In this document: piece after piece, positions 7,321-14,642 of the stretch
How the letters are laid out: every line of letters starts with the position of its first letter
Position numbering within the stretch: position 1 is the first letter of the stretch
Assembly: GCA_946539765.1 (NCBI GenBank)
Contig: CAMNHO010000016.1
Coordinates: 1-36,983 of the forward strand
Direction: 5' to 3'
Source of the DNA: UBA4312 sp002394635
GTDB lineage: Bacteria; Bacillota_I; Bacilli_A; Erysipelotrichales; Erysipelotrichaceae
Length of the DNA: 36,983 nucleotides
Notes under the pieces: model-generated
Database searches by the model: none
What the model saw: only the letters and a program-made list of their open reading frames with translations
Told to the model about the DNA's origin: nothing
Program-made: the position numbers and the translations under genes

Positions 7321-9219
7321 ATGGCACTAGATTACAGAAAATGTGCAGAAGAGATTTATTCTCATTTAGGCGGTAAAGAAAACATTGCATCTGCTGCCCA
7401 CTGTGCGACTCGTCTGCGTTTAGCGATCGTTGATATCGATAAAGTAGACACAAAAGCCCTGGAAAACGTAGAAGGCGTTAAGGGTGTGTTTAGTTCCAAT
7501 GGACAGTTACAGTGTATCATTGGTACAGGTACCGTAAACAAAGTTTACGATGAATTTTTAGCAGTTACAGGGTTAACTGCTGCTTCAAAGGATGATGTGA
7601 AGGCCGCCGCTGCTGCAGCCATGCCTTGGTGGAAACGAGCTGTTAAGTCCATTGGTGACGTATTCGTTCCGATCTTACCGGCTATCGTTGCTTCCGGTTT
7701 GATGATGGGTCTGGTTGAGGCATTAGGTAAGGCAGTTCCTGGATTCGATGCGACTCCTTGGTATGGATTCCTGGATATGGCAGCTAATACAGCGTTTGCA
7801 TATCTGCCGGTTATCGTTGCCGTTTCTGCATCTCGTGTATTTGGCGGAAATATCTTCCTGGGTGCGGTTATTGGTCTGGCCATGATCCACTCGGGTTTAC
7901 TGAATGGTTGGAATGCCGGTAACACCGACGCAATCAACGCATTCTTTGGTGTAACTGATGGAAAGATTCCTACCTGGAACTTGTTTGGTAACATACAGTT
8001 CGGGGACTACACGTTATTGTCCATCAAACGTGTTGGCTACCAAGGACACGTTATTCCGGTTATCATCGCTGTATGGTTAATGTGTAAGGTTGAAGGATGG
8101 TTACATAAACATGTACCGGAAGTAATCGACTTGTTCGTTACTCCATTAAGTACTGTATTGATCACTTTATTGATTACGTTCACGATTATCGGACCTATCT
8201 TCTCTACTGCTGAAACATACGTATTGAAAGGGGCACAGGTATTGGTACAGTCCTTCTATGGTATCGGTGCCGGTATCATGGGTGCATTGTATGCTCCGAC
8301 AGTTGTTATGGGTCTGCACCATATGTACAACGTTATCGAAGCCGGATTCCTTGCCGACAAGAATATCGGTTTGAACATCTGGATGCCGATTGCTTCGGCT
8401 GCTAACTTTGCCCAGTTCGGTTCTTGTCTGGCCGTTGGTGTTAAAACAAAATCAGCCAAGACACGTGCGGTTGCGATCCCTTCCGCTCTGTCTGCAGCTC
8501 TGGGTATCACAGAACCGGCTATCTTCGGTGTTAACTTCCGTTTCATGAAGCCGTTTATCTTCGGTATGATCGGTGGTGCTGTGGGTGGATTGTTCGGATC
8601 CATTACACATTTAGGCGCATCGGCTTATGGTGTTACAGGTATTCCTGGATATTTGACGATCAATAATCCGCTTGTTTACACAATCCTGTTGGCCATTGCC
8701 GGTGGTGTTGCGTTCGCATTGACATTTGTTCTGTGGAAAGAAGATCCGGATGATGTAGAAAAACCAGCTGATCAGATCAAAGCACCTACAGAAACAGTTA
8801 TCACAACAGAGAAGGGTACGGTTATACAGCCTGTCAACGGAACTGTTATTACAGCTTCCGAAATTCCTGATCCAATGTTTGCCGGTGAAGCTATGGGACC
8901 AGCTATCGGTATTAATCCGACGGATGGTATCGTATTTGCGCCATTTGATGGAAAAGTTACGATGTTGTTCCCTACAAACCATGCGGTTGGTCTGACAAGC
9001 AAGGATGGATTGGAACTGTTGATCCATGTTGGTGTAGATACAGTAAACATGAATGGTGACGGATTTGCGTCCTTTGTAAAAGCGGATGACGAAATTAAAC
9101 AAGGAGATAAGCTGTTGACATTTGATCGTTCTATGATCAAAGAGGCAGGCTACTCCGATTGTGTTATCGTTGCTTTAACAAATGGGGCCATGTTCGAAGA
9201 CGTTAAGAAAATTAAGTAA
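7321..9219 (+). CDS. PTS EIIBCA permease, sucrose/beta-glucoside (Glc superfamily) type
   Basis: A 632-residue fused PTS permease, domain order EIIB (about 1-85), EIIC (about 105-472, hydrophobic) and EIIA (about 495-632). Phosphorylation sites visible: C28 in AAHCATRLRL (EIIB), and H569 in LLIHVGVDTV with partner H554 (EIIA). EIIC carries GITEPAIFGV at 395-404 and GLHHMYNVIE near 331-340; the overall text resembles sucrose-specific EII proteins more than trehalose or arbutin ones. GGAAAGG lies 9 bases before the ATG. It follows fructokinase and amylosucrase genes, so sucrose is the likely substrate, which would enter as sucrose 6-phosphate. No scrB hydrolase is in this window. Substrate specificity is inference. 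Confidence 0.85.
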   Translation: MALDYRKCAEEIYSHLGGKENIASAAHCATRLRLAIVDIDKVDTKALENVEGVKGVFSSNGQLQCIIGTGTVNKVYDEFLAVTGLTAASKDDVKAAAAAAMPWWKRAVKSIGDVFVPILPAIVASGLMMGLVEALGKAVPGFDATPWYGFLDMAANTAFAYLPVIVAVSASRVFGGNIFLGAVIGLAMIHSGLLNGWNAGNTDAINAFFGVTDGKIPTWNLFGNIQFGDYTLLSIKRVGYQGHVIPVIIAVWLMCKVEGWLHKHVPEVIDLFVTPLSTVLITLLITFTIIGPIFSTAETYVLKGAQVLVQSFYGIGAGIMGALYAPTVVMGLHHMYNVIEAGFLADKNIGLNIWMPIASAANFAQFGSCLAVGVKTKSAKTRAVAIPSALSAALGITEPAIFGVNFRFMKPFIFGMIGGAVGGLFGSITHLGASAYGVTGIPGYLTINNPLVYTILLAIAGGVAFALTFVLWKEDPDDVEKPADQIKAPTETVITTEKGTVIQPVNGTVITASEIPDPMFAGEAMGPAIGINPTDGIVFAPFDGKVTMLFPTNHAVGLTSKDGLELLIHVGVDTVNMNGDGFASFVKADDEIKQGDKLLTFDRSMIKEAGYSDCVIVALTNGAMFEDVKKIK

Positions 9220-9224
9220 CAATG

Positions 9225-9252
9225 AAAAGGGATTCCGATTGGGTCCCTTTTT
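9225..9252 (+). terminator. Rho-independent terminator after the PTS gene
   Basis: Stem of 11 pairs (AAAAGGGATTC with GGGTCCCTTTT, two G-T pairs), 5-nt loop CGATT, then a T-rich tract. It ends the sugar operon. Confidence 0.88.
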
Positions 9253-9271
9253 CTTATCAGAATATGATAAG
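9253..9271 (+). promoter_or_regulatory. Inverted repeat upstream of the acylphosphatase pair
   Basis: CTTATCA and TGATAAG form a perfect 7-bp inverted repeat with a 5-base spacer, directly after the PTS terminator and 43 bases before the first acylphosphatase ATG. It could be an operator for the pair; no clear -35/-10 pair was identified. Confidence 0.3.
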
Positions 9272-9314
9272 ATAATGCAGGGTTTGTAAGATTGTGTGAA
9301 AGTGAGGAATTTCT

Positions 9315-9584
9315 ATGATCCGAATGCGGTTTGTGTTTTACGGAGATGTACAGGGTGTCGGTTTCCGATGGGTTTCCGTACGACATGCTAGAGAGCTGTG
9401 TCTGACAGGCTGGGTACGGAACTGTTATGATGGTTCTGTGGAAATGGAAGTACAGGGACCTCATTCGAAGGTTTATCAATTGTTGGCAATGCTGAGACAG
9501 GATCGCTTTATTCACATTGAAAGAATGCAGTCGACACGATTGGATCTTGTCGAAGATGAAACAGGATTCAATGCGAGATATTAA
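9315..9584 (+). CDS. acyP: Acylphosphatase (first of a tandem pair)
   Basis: An 89-residue acylphosphatase, the usual length for this ferredoxin-like fold enzyme that hydrolyses acyl phosphates such as acetyl phosphate or carbamoyl phosphate. Both signatures are intact: VQGVGFR at 12-18 with the phosphate-binding R18, and GWVRN at 32-36 with catalytic N36. GTGAGG lies about 8 bases before the ATG. The next gene is a homologue starting 8 bases downstream, so the pair is a tandem duplication. Not a HypF fragment: no zinc-finger or carbamoyltransferase segment follows. Confidence 0.9.
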   Translation: MIRMRFVFYGDVQGVGFRWVSVRHARELCLTGWVRNCYDGSVEMEVQGPHSKVYQLLAMLRQDRFIHIERMQSTRLDLVEDETGFNARY

Positions 9585-9592
9585 GGAGGAGC

Positions 9593-9925
9593 ATGTGGTT
9601 TTTTAAAAAGAAAAAAGAAAAAGAACCTCCCGTATCAACAGAAGGCATGATTCGCATGCATGTAATTTTTTATGGACGCGTACAAGGCGTCGGTTTTCGT
9701 TTTCATGCCACTTCATCTGCCCAGGATCTGGGTCTGACAGGGTGGGTAAAAAATTGCGAAGACGGCTCTGTGGAAATGGAGGTACAGGGGAAAGAGGATC
9801 TGATCTATACGATGATCCGCAATCTCTCTAAAGCACAATCTATTGAAATACAGGATTATAAAAGCGAAGTCATTCCGGTAAAGAAAAATGAGAAAGGGTT
9901 TAAACCGAGCTACAGTTATTTTTGA
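9593..9925 (+). CDS. Acylphosphatase with a basic/hydrophobic N-terminal extension (second of pair)
   Basis: A 110-residue acylphosphatase with VQGVGFR at 30-36 (R36) and GWVKN at 50-54 (N54), so the catalytic pair is intact. It differs from its neighbour by an 18-residue extension starting MWFFKKKKEKEPP, an aromatic patch followed by lysines that could bind membrane or nucleic acid. AAGGAGG ends only 3 bases before the ATG, unusually close; the alternative ATG at 9647 has no better site, so the longer form is kept. Its 3' end overlaps the convergent HD-domain gene by 10 bases. Confidence 0.85.
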   Translation: MWFFKKKKEKEPPVSTEGMIRMHVIFYGRVQGVGFRFHATSSAQDLGLTGWVKNCEDGSVEMEVQGKEDLIYTMIRNLSKAQSIEIQDYKSEVIPVKKNEKGFKPSYSYF

Positions 9926-10371
9926 AAGATTTCCTTTATACTACAATATTTATCGGCCAGACAAACGATGACAGCTTCACGGGAAGAAGGAATCTTTGTG
10001 AGTGTTAACGGCCACATATGAGTACGGATGATATCCTGCTCTTTTTTGTTGATATCAAAGTGAGCGACGGCGTTCTCACAAGCCCGATCGGCATGATGAA
10101 ATCCATGCCATTTATGGGAATCGTCCTTTTCGTGCCAGTCATAGAGATAAAAATCATGCAATAAAGCACCGGTTAACATTTCCTTGCGATTGGAATGAAG
10201 ATGAAGTCTTTCATTCAACCACAGACTAGTCCGTGTGACGGACATACAATGATCATAGGTGGATGTTGATCCGTGTTGGGTGTATTGTTTCATAGACTGA
10301 ACAGAAGGATTTTCTGTATATTTTTTTAGAGATTCTTTTAAAAGGTTTTCTTCTTTATGGGATAGTTTCAT
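9916..10371 (-). CDS. HD-domain metal-dependent phosphohydrolase
   Basis: A 151-residue HD-superfamily protein. Candidate ligands: H41 in STYDHCMSV, the H72-D73 pair in LLHDFYLYDWH, H92/H93 in GFHHAD, H118 in IRTHMW, and D140 in CLADKY. The extra histidines suggest a two-metal site and activity on a nucleotide or small phosphoester; the substrate is unknown. No Shine-Dalgarno sequence precedes the ATG, and a TATAAT box on the minus strand lies 7 bases upstream of it, so the mRNA is probably leaderless. It is divergent from malQ, and the two promoters share one -35 region. Confidence 0.8.
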   Translation of the reverse strand: MKLSHKEENLLKESLKKYTENPSVQSMKQYTQHGSTSTYDHCMSVTRTSLWLNERLHLHSNRKEMLTGALLHDFYLYDWHEKDDSHKWHGFHHADRACENAVAHFDINKKEQDIIRTHMWPLTLTKIPSSREAVIVCLADKYCSIKEIFQK

Positions 10372-10378
10372 TGGTATT

Positions 10379-10406
10379 ATTATACAGAAATGCCTGAATT
10401 TGACAA
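10379..10406 (-). promoter_or_regulatory. Promoter of the HD-domain gene (predicted leaderless)
   Basis: On the minus strand, TTGTCA (10406-10401), 16-base spacer, TATAAT (10384-10379). Transcription should start at about 10372-10371, at the A of the start codon. The -35 hexamer overlaps the malQ -35 on the other strand. Confidence 0.65.
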
Positions 10407-10428
10407 TTATTTTTCTCTCTTCTATACT
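10400..10428 (+). promoter_or_regulatory. Promoter of malQ (first copy)
   Basis: TTGACA at 10400-10405, 17-base spacer, TATACT at 10423-10428. The predicted start near 10435 leaves a very short leader containing GGGGTGAT as ribosome site 5 bases before the ATG at 10450. Confidence 0.85.
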
Positions 10429-10449
10429 CTTTACTTGGGGTGATTAAAT

Positions 10450-11970
10450 ATGAGAGCAAGTGGAATATTAATGCCGGTTTCTTCCTTGGCATCCAAATAT
10501 GGAATTGGATGCTTTTCGAAAGAGGCCTATGAATTTATAGATTTTTTAAAGGAGTCCGGACAAACGTATTGGCAGATTTTGCCCTTCGGTCCAACCGGAT
10601 ATGGAGATTCGCCGTATCAGTGTGTATCCGCATTTGCGGGAAATCCGTATTTTATCGATCTGGAAACGCTAAAGGAAGAAGGATTGGTGGAACAATGGTT
10701 CCTGGATGAAAGGTATTTTGGAACCAATCCGGAATATGTGGATTATGGAGCCCAATACAATAACCGTTTTCTGGTATTAAAGATGGCTTTTGATGCATTC
10801 AGAGAAAGAGGCCTGCAGAATTCACCGGAATATCAGACGTTTTTTAAAAAAGAAGCATACTGGCTGGAAGACTATGCCTTATTTATGTCCATCAAGCGAA
10901 AAATGGATCAGAAATCATGGCAGCAATGGGATCTTCCTCTTCGAACACGGGATACGGTGGCTATTCATGTGATCAAAGAGGAACTGAAAGAACTGATTGA
11001 ATTCTTTTATTTCCAACAGTTTGAATTCTATAAGCAATGGAATAAGCTGCATGCGTATGCGAAAAAACAGGGAATCAAAATTATCGGAGACATGCCTTTT
11101 TATCCAGCTATGGACAGTGTGGATGCGTGGAGCCATCCGGAACTGTTTTTGTTCGATAAAAAAGGGGAACCGGAATATGTTGCCGGATGTGGGCCGGATG
11201 CGTTTAGTGCAACAGGTCAATTATGGGGAAATCCGATTTATAACTGGGAGTCAATGAAAAAGAATGCTTATCAGTGGTGGATCACTCGATTCGAGCATAC
11301 GCATCAATTGTGTGATGTGATCCGCATTGACCATTTTCATGGCTTTGCACAGTATTATGCTATCCCGTATGGAGATAAAACTGCAGAAAACGGTACTTTA
11401 CATGAAGGACCGGGCATGGAATTATTCAAAGTGCTGGAGCAGAAGGTCAAGAATATCCAAATTATTGCCGAGGATCTGGGAGCTTCTAGCAAATATACAG
11501 AAAAAATGATGAAGAATTGTCCATATCCGGGCATGCGCATATTACAGTTTGCGTATGATGGTTCGGAGACAAGCAGCTATCTGCCTTATTTTCATGAAAA
11601 GAACTGCGTGGTATACACGGGAACTCATGATAATATGACCAGTTTACAGTGGATCGAATCCATTAATGACCATGATCGTGATTTTGTTCGTAGATATATT
11701 CATTCAGAAAATACGAATTATGGAGCTTTTGTCTGGGATTTTATCCGGGAAGCATACCGTTCGACAGCGGATACATGCATCATTCCTTTACAGGATTATC
11801 TGGTCATGGGCAAGGAAGCACGTATCAATGAACCAGGTACTTTGGGAACAAACTGGCAATGGCGTTTAAAACCGAGTTTTTTATCCAAAGAACTAGCTCA
11901 TAGTATTTATCAGCTGACAAAGCTGTACGGGCGTTTGCCAAAAAAGGAGAAAGCAGAAGGAAACGAGTAA
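10450..11970 (+). CDS. malQ: 4-alpha-glucanotransferase (GH77), first copy
   Basis: A 506-residue amylomaltase that disproportionates alpha-1,4-glucans in the cytosol. Visible: N-terminal LPFGPTGYGDSPYQ at 44-57, nucleophile D294 in IRIDHFHGF, acid/base E341 in IIAEDLG, and third carboxylate D394 in GTHDNMT, close to the known numbering of Thermus amylomaltase (293/340/395). It has its own consensus promoter and a terminator that starts inside the last codons. A diverged second copy lies at 32095. With the amylosucrase upstream, a role in reshaping alpha-glucan made from sucrose, or maltodextrin use, is plausible. Confidence 0.94.
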   Translation: MRASGILMPVSSLASKYGIGCFSKEAYEFIDFLKESGQTYWQILPFGPTGYGDSPYQCVSAFAGNPYFIDLETLKEEGLVEQWFLDERYFGTNPEYVDYGAQYNNRFLVLKMAFDAFRERGLQNSPEYQTFFKKEAYWLEDYALFMSIKRKMDQKSWQQWDLPLRTRDTVAIHVIKEELKELIEFFYFQQFEFYKQWNKLHAYAKKQGIKIIGDMPFYPAMDSVDAWSHPELFLFDKKGEPEYVAGCGPDAFSATGQLWGNPIYNWESMKKNAYQWWITRFEHTHQLCDVIRIDHFHGFAQYYAIPYGDKTAENGTLHEGPGMELFKVLEQKVKNIQIIAEDLGASSKYTEKMMKNCPYPGMRILQFAYDGSETSSYLPYFHEKNCVVYTGTHDNMTSLQWIESINDHDRDFVRRYIHSENTNYGAFVWDFIREAYRSTADTCIIPLQDYLVMGKEARINEPGTLGTNWQWRLKPSFLSKELAHSIYQLTKLYGRLPKKEKAEGNE

Positions 11971-11987
11971 TATCGTTTCCTTTTTTT
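11959..11987 (+). terminator. Rho-independent terminator overlapping the malQ stop
   Basis: Perfect 8-bp stem GGAAACGA / TCGTTTCC with a 6-nt loop that contains the TAA stop, followed by seven Ts. It lies between malQ and the convergent lysR gene. Confidence 0.93.
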
Positions 11988-11990
11988 CGT

Positions 11991-12857
11991 TTATCGTTCT
12001 ATTTGTTTCAGAAACTCTATAAATAGATTGACAGCCGGTGAAAAGACTTCATATTTTTTCCATATGATGGTGCCTGCCTGGGTATAAGGCTTATCAAAGG
12101 GACGAAAAGCTAGTTTACTGTCATCTGTTGTATTGATCAGGCCATCAAACCCGACCGCATAACCAACACCATCCTCCACCAACAAGGAGGCATTGTAGAT
12201 CAGATTGTATATGGCGATGATGTGAAGATCCGAGAATAACGGATCCGAGGATAATAGGTCTTTAGCCGCTCGTGGAATAATAAGAGGTCGGTCTTTTAAT
12301 GCAGTGACAGAAAGAATCTCATTTTGAGCCAGGGGATCGTTTTTAGGCATAAGCACCCCTAAACGATCTTCTATAGGCAGTCGAATGCCCTGATACTGAC
12401 TATGATCGTAATCTGTAAAGATCAGAGCTACATCGATCAGCCCGTTTTCCAGCTGCTCCATTAAATCAGCAGTATCGCCACTGGTAATGGTAAAGTGAAT
12501 ATCAGGATGCTCCGCATGAATCTTACCGGCGATTCTTGAGATATGATGAAAAGCCAGAGATTCACCGGCACCGATATGAATGTCTCCGGACAGCTTGTTT
12601 CCGGCCTGTTGGATCTCACTTTCGGTAATCTGCATCAATCGTACCATTTCTTCGGCTCGCCGGCGAAGGATCATTCCTTCTTCAGTTAGATGAATTCTTC
12701 GGCTTCCCCGTTCAAACAACGTCACACCAAGTTCTTCTTCCAGATCTTTGATCTGACGAGACAAGGCCGGTTGAGAAATGTGTAAAGACTGGGCGGCGGA
12801 TGAAATATTTCCTTCTCTGGTAACAGCCAGGTAGTATTCAAGTATTCGTAGATTCAT
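11991..12857 (-). CDS. LysR-family transcriptional regulator
   Basis: A 288-residue LysR-type regulator. The winged helix-turn-helix occupies about residues 1-60 (MNLRILEYYL, then AAQSLHISQPALSRQIKDL), followed by a linker helix and a periplasmic-binding-protein-like effector domain (about 90-288; IHIGAGES begins it). The ATG at 12857 was chosen because AAGGAG lies 7 bases upstream and the HTH begins right there; an in-frame extension of 25 residues is hydrophobic and lacks a ribosome site. It is divergent from the alpha/beta hydrolase with 109 bases between, where a palindrome fits a LysR operator. The effector is unknown. Confidence 0.9.
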   Translation of the reverse strand: MNLRILEYYLAVTREGNISSAAQSLHISQPALSRQIKDLEEELGVTLFERGSRRIHLTEEGMILRRRAEEMVRLMQITESEIQQAGNKLSGDIHIGAGESLAFHHISRIAGKIHAEHPDIHFTITSGDTADLMEQLENGLIDVALIFTDYDHSQYQGIRLPIEDRLGVLMPKNDPLAQNEILSVTALKDRPLIIPRAAKDLLSSDPLFSDLHIIAIYNLIYNASLLVEDGVGYAVGFDGLINTTDDSKLAFRPFDKPYTQAGTIIWKKYEVFSPAVNLFIEFLKQIER

Positions 12858-12886
12858 AAACAATCTCCTTACTATACAATAATAAC

Positions 12887-12914
12887 ATAGATATATATCA
12901 AATATAGATATTTG
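12887..12914 (+). promoter_or_regulatory. Candidate LysR operator in the divergent intergenic region
   Basis: CAAATATAGATATTTG at 12899-12914 is an inverted repeat with 7-base arms around AG. ATAGATAT also occurs twice, at 12887 and 12904, 17 bases apart. It lies between lysR and the hydrolase gene and touches the hydrolase -35 region. Confidence 0.5.
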
Positions 12915-12940
12915 TATATAGAAAAAGATCATTTTATAAT
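12912..12940 (+). promoter_or_regulatory. Promoter of the alpha/beta hydrolase gene
   Basis: TTGTAT at 12912-12917 (weak -35), 17-base spacer, TATAAT at 12935-12940, about 27 bases before the ATG with AAAGGAGGA between. A weak -35 overlapping an operator suits an activated promoter. Confidence 0.6.
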
Positions 12941-12966
12941 AAAGTTAATCAAAAGGAGGAGCAATC

Positions 12967-13920
12967 ATGGCATATGGATATATTAAAGATCTCGCTATCA
13001 ATGTAGAAAGAGAACATGTGCGTTTTAAGAATCGTTATGGTATAGCGATCGCAGCGGATATTTATAAACAAAAAGATCTCGATTTGTCTTCACAATACCC
13101 GGCACTGATCGTCGGTGCGCCTTATGGTGGGGTGAAAGAACAAGGACCTTGTGTCTATGCGGATGAGCTGGCGCAAAGAGGCTTTGTGGTGCTGACCTTT
13201 GATCAAGTATATATGGGAGAATCGGGTGGCGAACCAAGAAACATCTCCAGCCCGGAGCTGTTTGCCGAATCTTTTAGTGCGGCGGTAGATTATTTAGGGG
13301 TAAAAGTTCCGTATGTAGATCGAGAAAGGATCGGTGTAATCGGTATTTGCGGATCGGGAGGTTTTGCGCTGTCTGCTGCCAGTGTGGATGTCCGGATCAA
13401 AGCAGTGGCAACGACTTCCATGTATGACATTACCAATGTACGTCAGATGATGCAGTTGACTAAAGAGCAGATTGACGCAATGAAGAAACAGCTTGGCCAA
13501 CAACGATGGGTGGATTTTGAAAACGGAGAACCGGAATACCTTCCGACTTTCCCAGAGACACCTTATAAGGAAGAACAGTTGCCAGAAACGGATCCATTGA
13601 CCAATGAATGGAATCGGTTTTATGCACTGAAAAGAGGTCATCATCCCAATGCTCGAGGCGGTTTTACCACAACATCCAATATACCGATGATGCAGTTTTC
13701 ATGTCTGAATTATATAGAGGAGATTGCCCCGCGCCCTATCCTTTTCATAGCTGGGGACAGAGCCCATTCTAGAGCGTTTTCGGAGGATGCATTTGCGAAA
13801 GCAGCCCAGCCAAAGGAGCTTTTTATCGTAGAGGATGCAGAGCATATCGATCTTTATGACCGTACTGACCGGATTCCTTTTGATAAACTGGAAACATTCT
13901 TTAAGGAGAATTTGAAATAA
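12967..13920 (+). CDS. Alpha/beta hydrolase with a Cys nucleophile elbow
   Basis: A 317-residue alpha/beta-hydrolase (COG1073/dienelactone-hydrolase-like). The nucleophile elbow reads GICGSGG at 126-132, which places C128 where most family members have Ser. D264 (FIAGDRAHS) and H293 (EDAEHIDLYD) would complete the triad. VGAPYGG near 49-55 could supply the oxyanion hole. No signal peptide, so cytosolic. It heads a tight cluster with a small protein, a cyclophilin-like lipoprotein and a flavin reductase, opposite a LysR gene that probably controls it. Substrate unknown; Cys-type members hydrolyse lactones or activated esters. Confidence 0.85.
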   Translation: MAYGYIKDLAINVEREHVRFKNRYGIAIAADIYKQKDLDLSSQYPALIVGAPYGGVKEQGPCVYADELAQRGFVVLTFDQVYMGESGGEPRNISSPELFAESFSAAVDYLGVKVPYVDRERIGVIGICGSGGFALSAASVDVRIKAVATTSMYDITNVRQMMQLTKEQIDAMKKQLGQQRWVDFENGEPEYLPTFPETPYKEEQLPETDPLTNEWNRFYALKRGHHPNARGGFTTTSNIPMMQFSCLNYIEEIAPRPILFIAGDRAHSRAFSEDAFAKAAQPKELFIVEDAEHIDLYDRTDRIPFDKLETFFKENLK

Positions 13921-13923
13921 AAA

Positions 13924-14148
13924 ATGGAACAAGAAAGAGCAATGATGGAAAATCTGAAAGACGCTGGCTGTAACCAGGCAAAGATCCAACAGATTATGGA
14001 AACATACCGTATGGGAAATAAGAAAGAAGTGCTGCGTCAGATTGATCGGTGCCGAAAAAAGCAGCTAGAAGGGTTACACGAGATTCAGAGAACGATTGAC
14101 CGGCTGGATTATCTGAGCTACCATCTGGAAAGAGGAATAAAATATTGA
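13924..14148 (+). CDS. Small charged helical protein, conserved hypothetical type
   Basis: A 74-residue protein starting 3 bases after the hydrolase stop. No domain is recognised with confidence. It is rich in Lys, Arg, Glu and Gln and should be almost all helix: about 8-28 (MENLKDAGCNQAKIQQIMETY), a break, then a second helix 32-72 with heptad-like leucines ending LDYLSYHLERG. No membrane segment or signal. The tight spacing and coupling to the next gene support it being real. Similar short helical proteins are common beside flavoprotein genes in Bacillota, but their function is not established. Confidence 0.7.
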   Translation: MEQERAMMENLKDAGCNQAKIQQIMETYRMGNKKEVLRQIDRCRKKQLEGLHEIQRTIDRLDYLSYHLERGIKY

Positions 14149-14642
14149 ACCGGAAAAGAGGAATGAAGAAACGATGTACGATTTGGCTGGTATTGATAGC
14201 CGCTTTGTTTGTTACGGGATGTAAAAAACAGGAGAATACGTCGGTATTCAAAGAACAGACACATATAGAAGCAGGAGAAACAACAGAAATGCAGATGATG
14301 ATCAATAACGAGTTTATAAAGGTAGAATGGGAATCTAACGAGTCGGTAGAGATGTTGAAGAAAATGACAGAGAAAGGGCCACTTACGATCCAGATGTCCA
14401 TGTATGGTGGGTTTGAACAAGTTGGTCCAATCGGAAGGAAGCTTCCGAGAAAAGATACAAAAATTCAGACCCGGGCAGGGGATATCGTTCTTTATTCCGG
14501 CAATCAGATGGTGGTATTTTATGGATCCAATACATGGGAATATACAAGACTTGGTCATATTACGGATCGAACTGCCGAAGAGCTGGAAGAACTTCTGGGT
14601 AACGGGGATGTAACGATCCGTATTGGAAAGGAATTGAAATAA
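14145..14642 (+). CDS. Cyclophilin-like-fold lipoprotein
   Basis: A 165-residue predicted lipoprotein. Signal: basic n-region (MNRKRGMKKR), hydrophobic core 12-25, lipobox VTGC with C26. The rest resembles the small cyclophilin-like (TM1367/DUF369-type) family: an N-terminal strand, a GPLTIQMSMYGGF segment, a DIVLYSGNQMVVFYG core and a YTRLGHI loop. Function is unknown; peptidyl-prolyl isomerase activity has not been shown for this family. The start is the TTG at 14145, overlapping the previous stop, with AGAGG 9 bases upstream; an ATG at 14163 has its AGAGG too close. Its stop overlaps the next start (TAATG). Confidence 0.75.
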   Translation: MNRKRGMKKRCTIWLVLIAALFVTGCKKQENTSVFKEQTHIEAGETTEMQMMINNEFIKVEWESNESVEMLKKMTEKGPLTIQMSMYGGFEQVGPIGRKLPRKDTKIQTRAGDIVLYSGNQMVVFYGSNTWEYTRLGHITDRTAEELEELLGNGDVTIRIGKELK

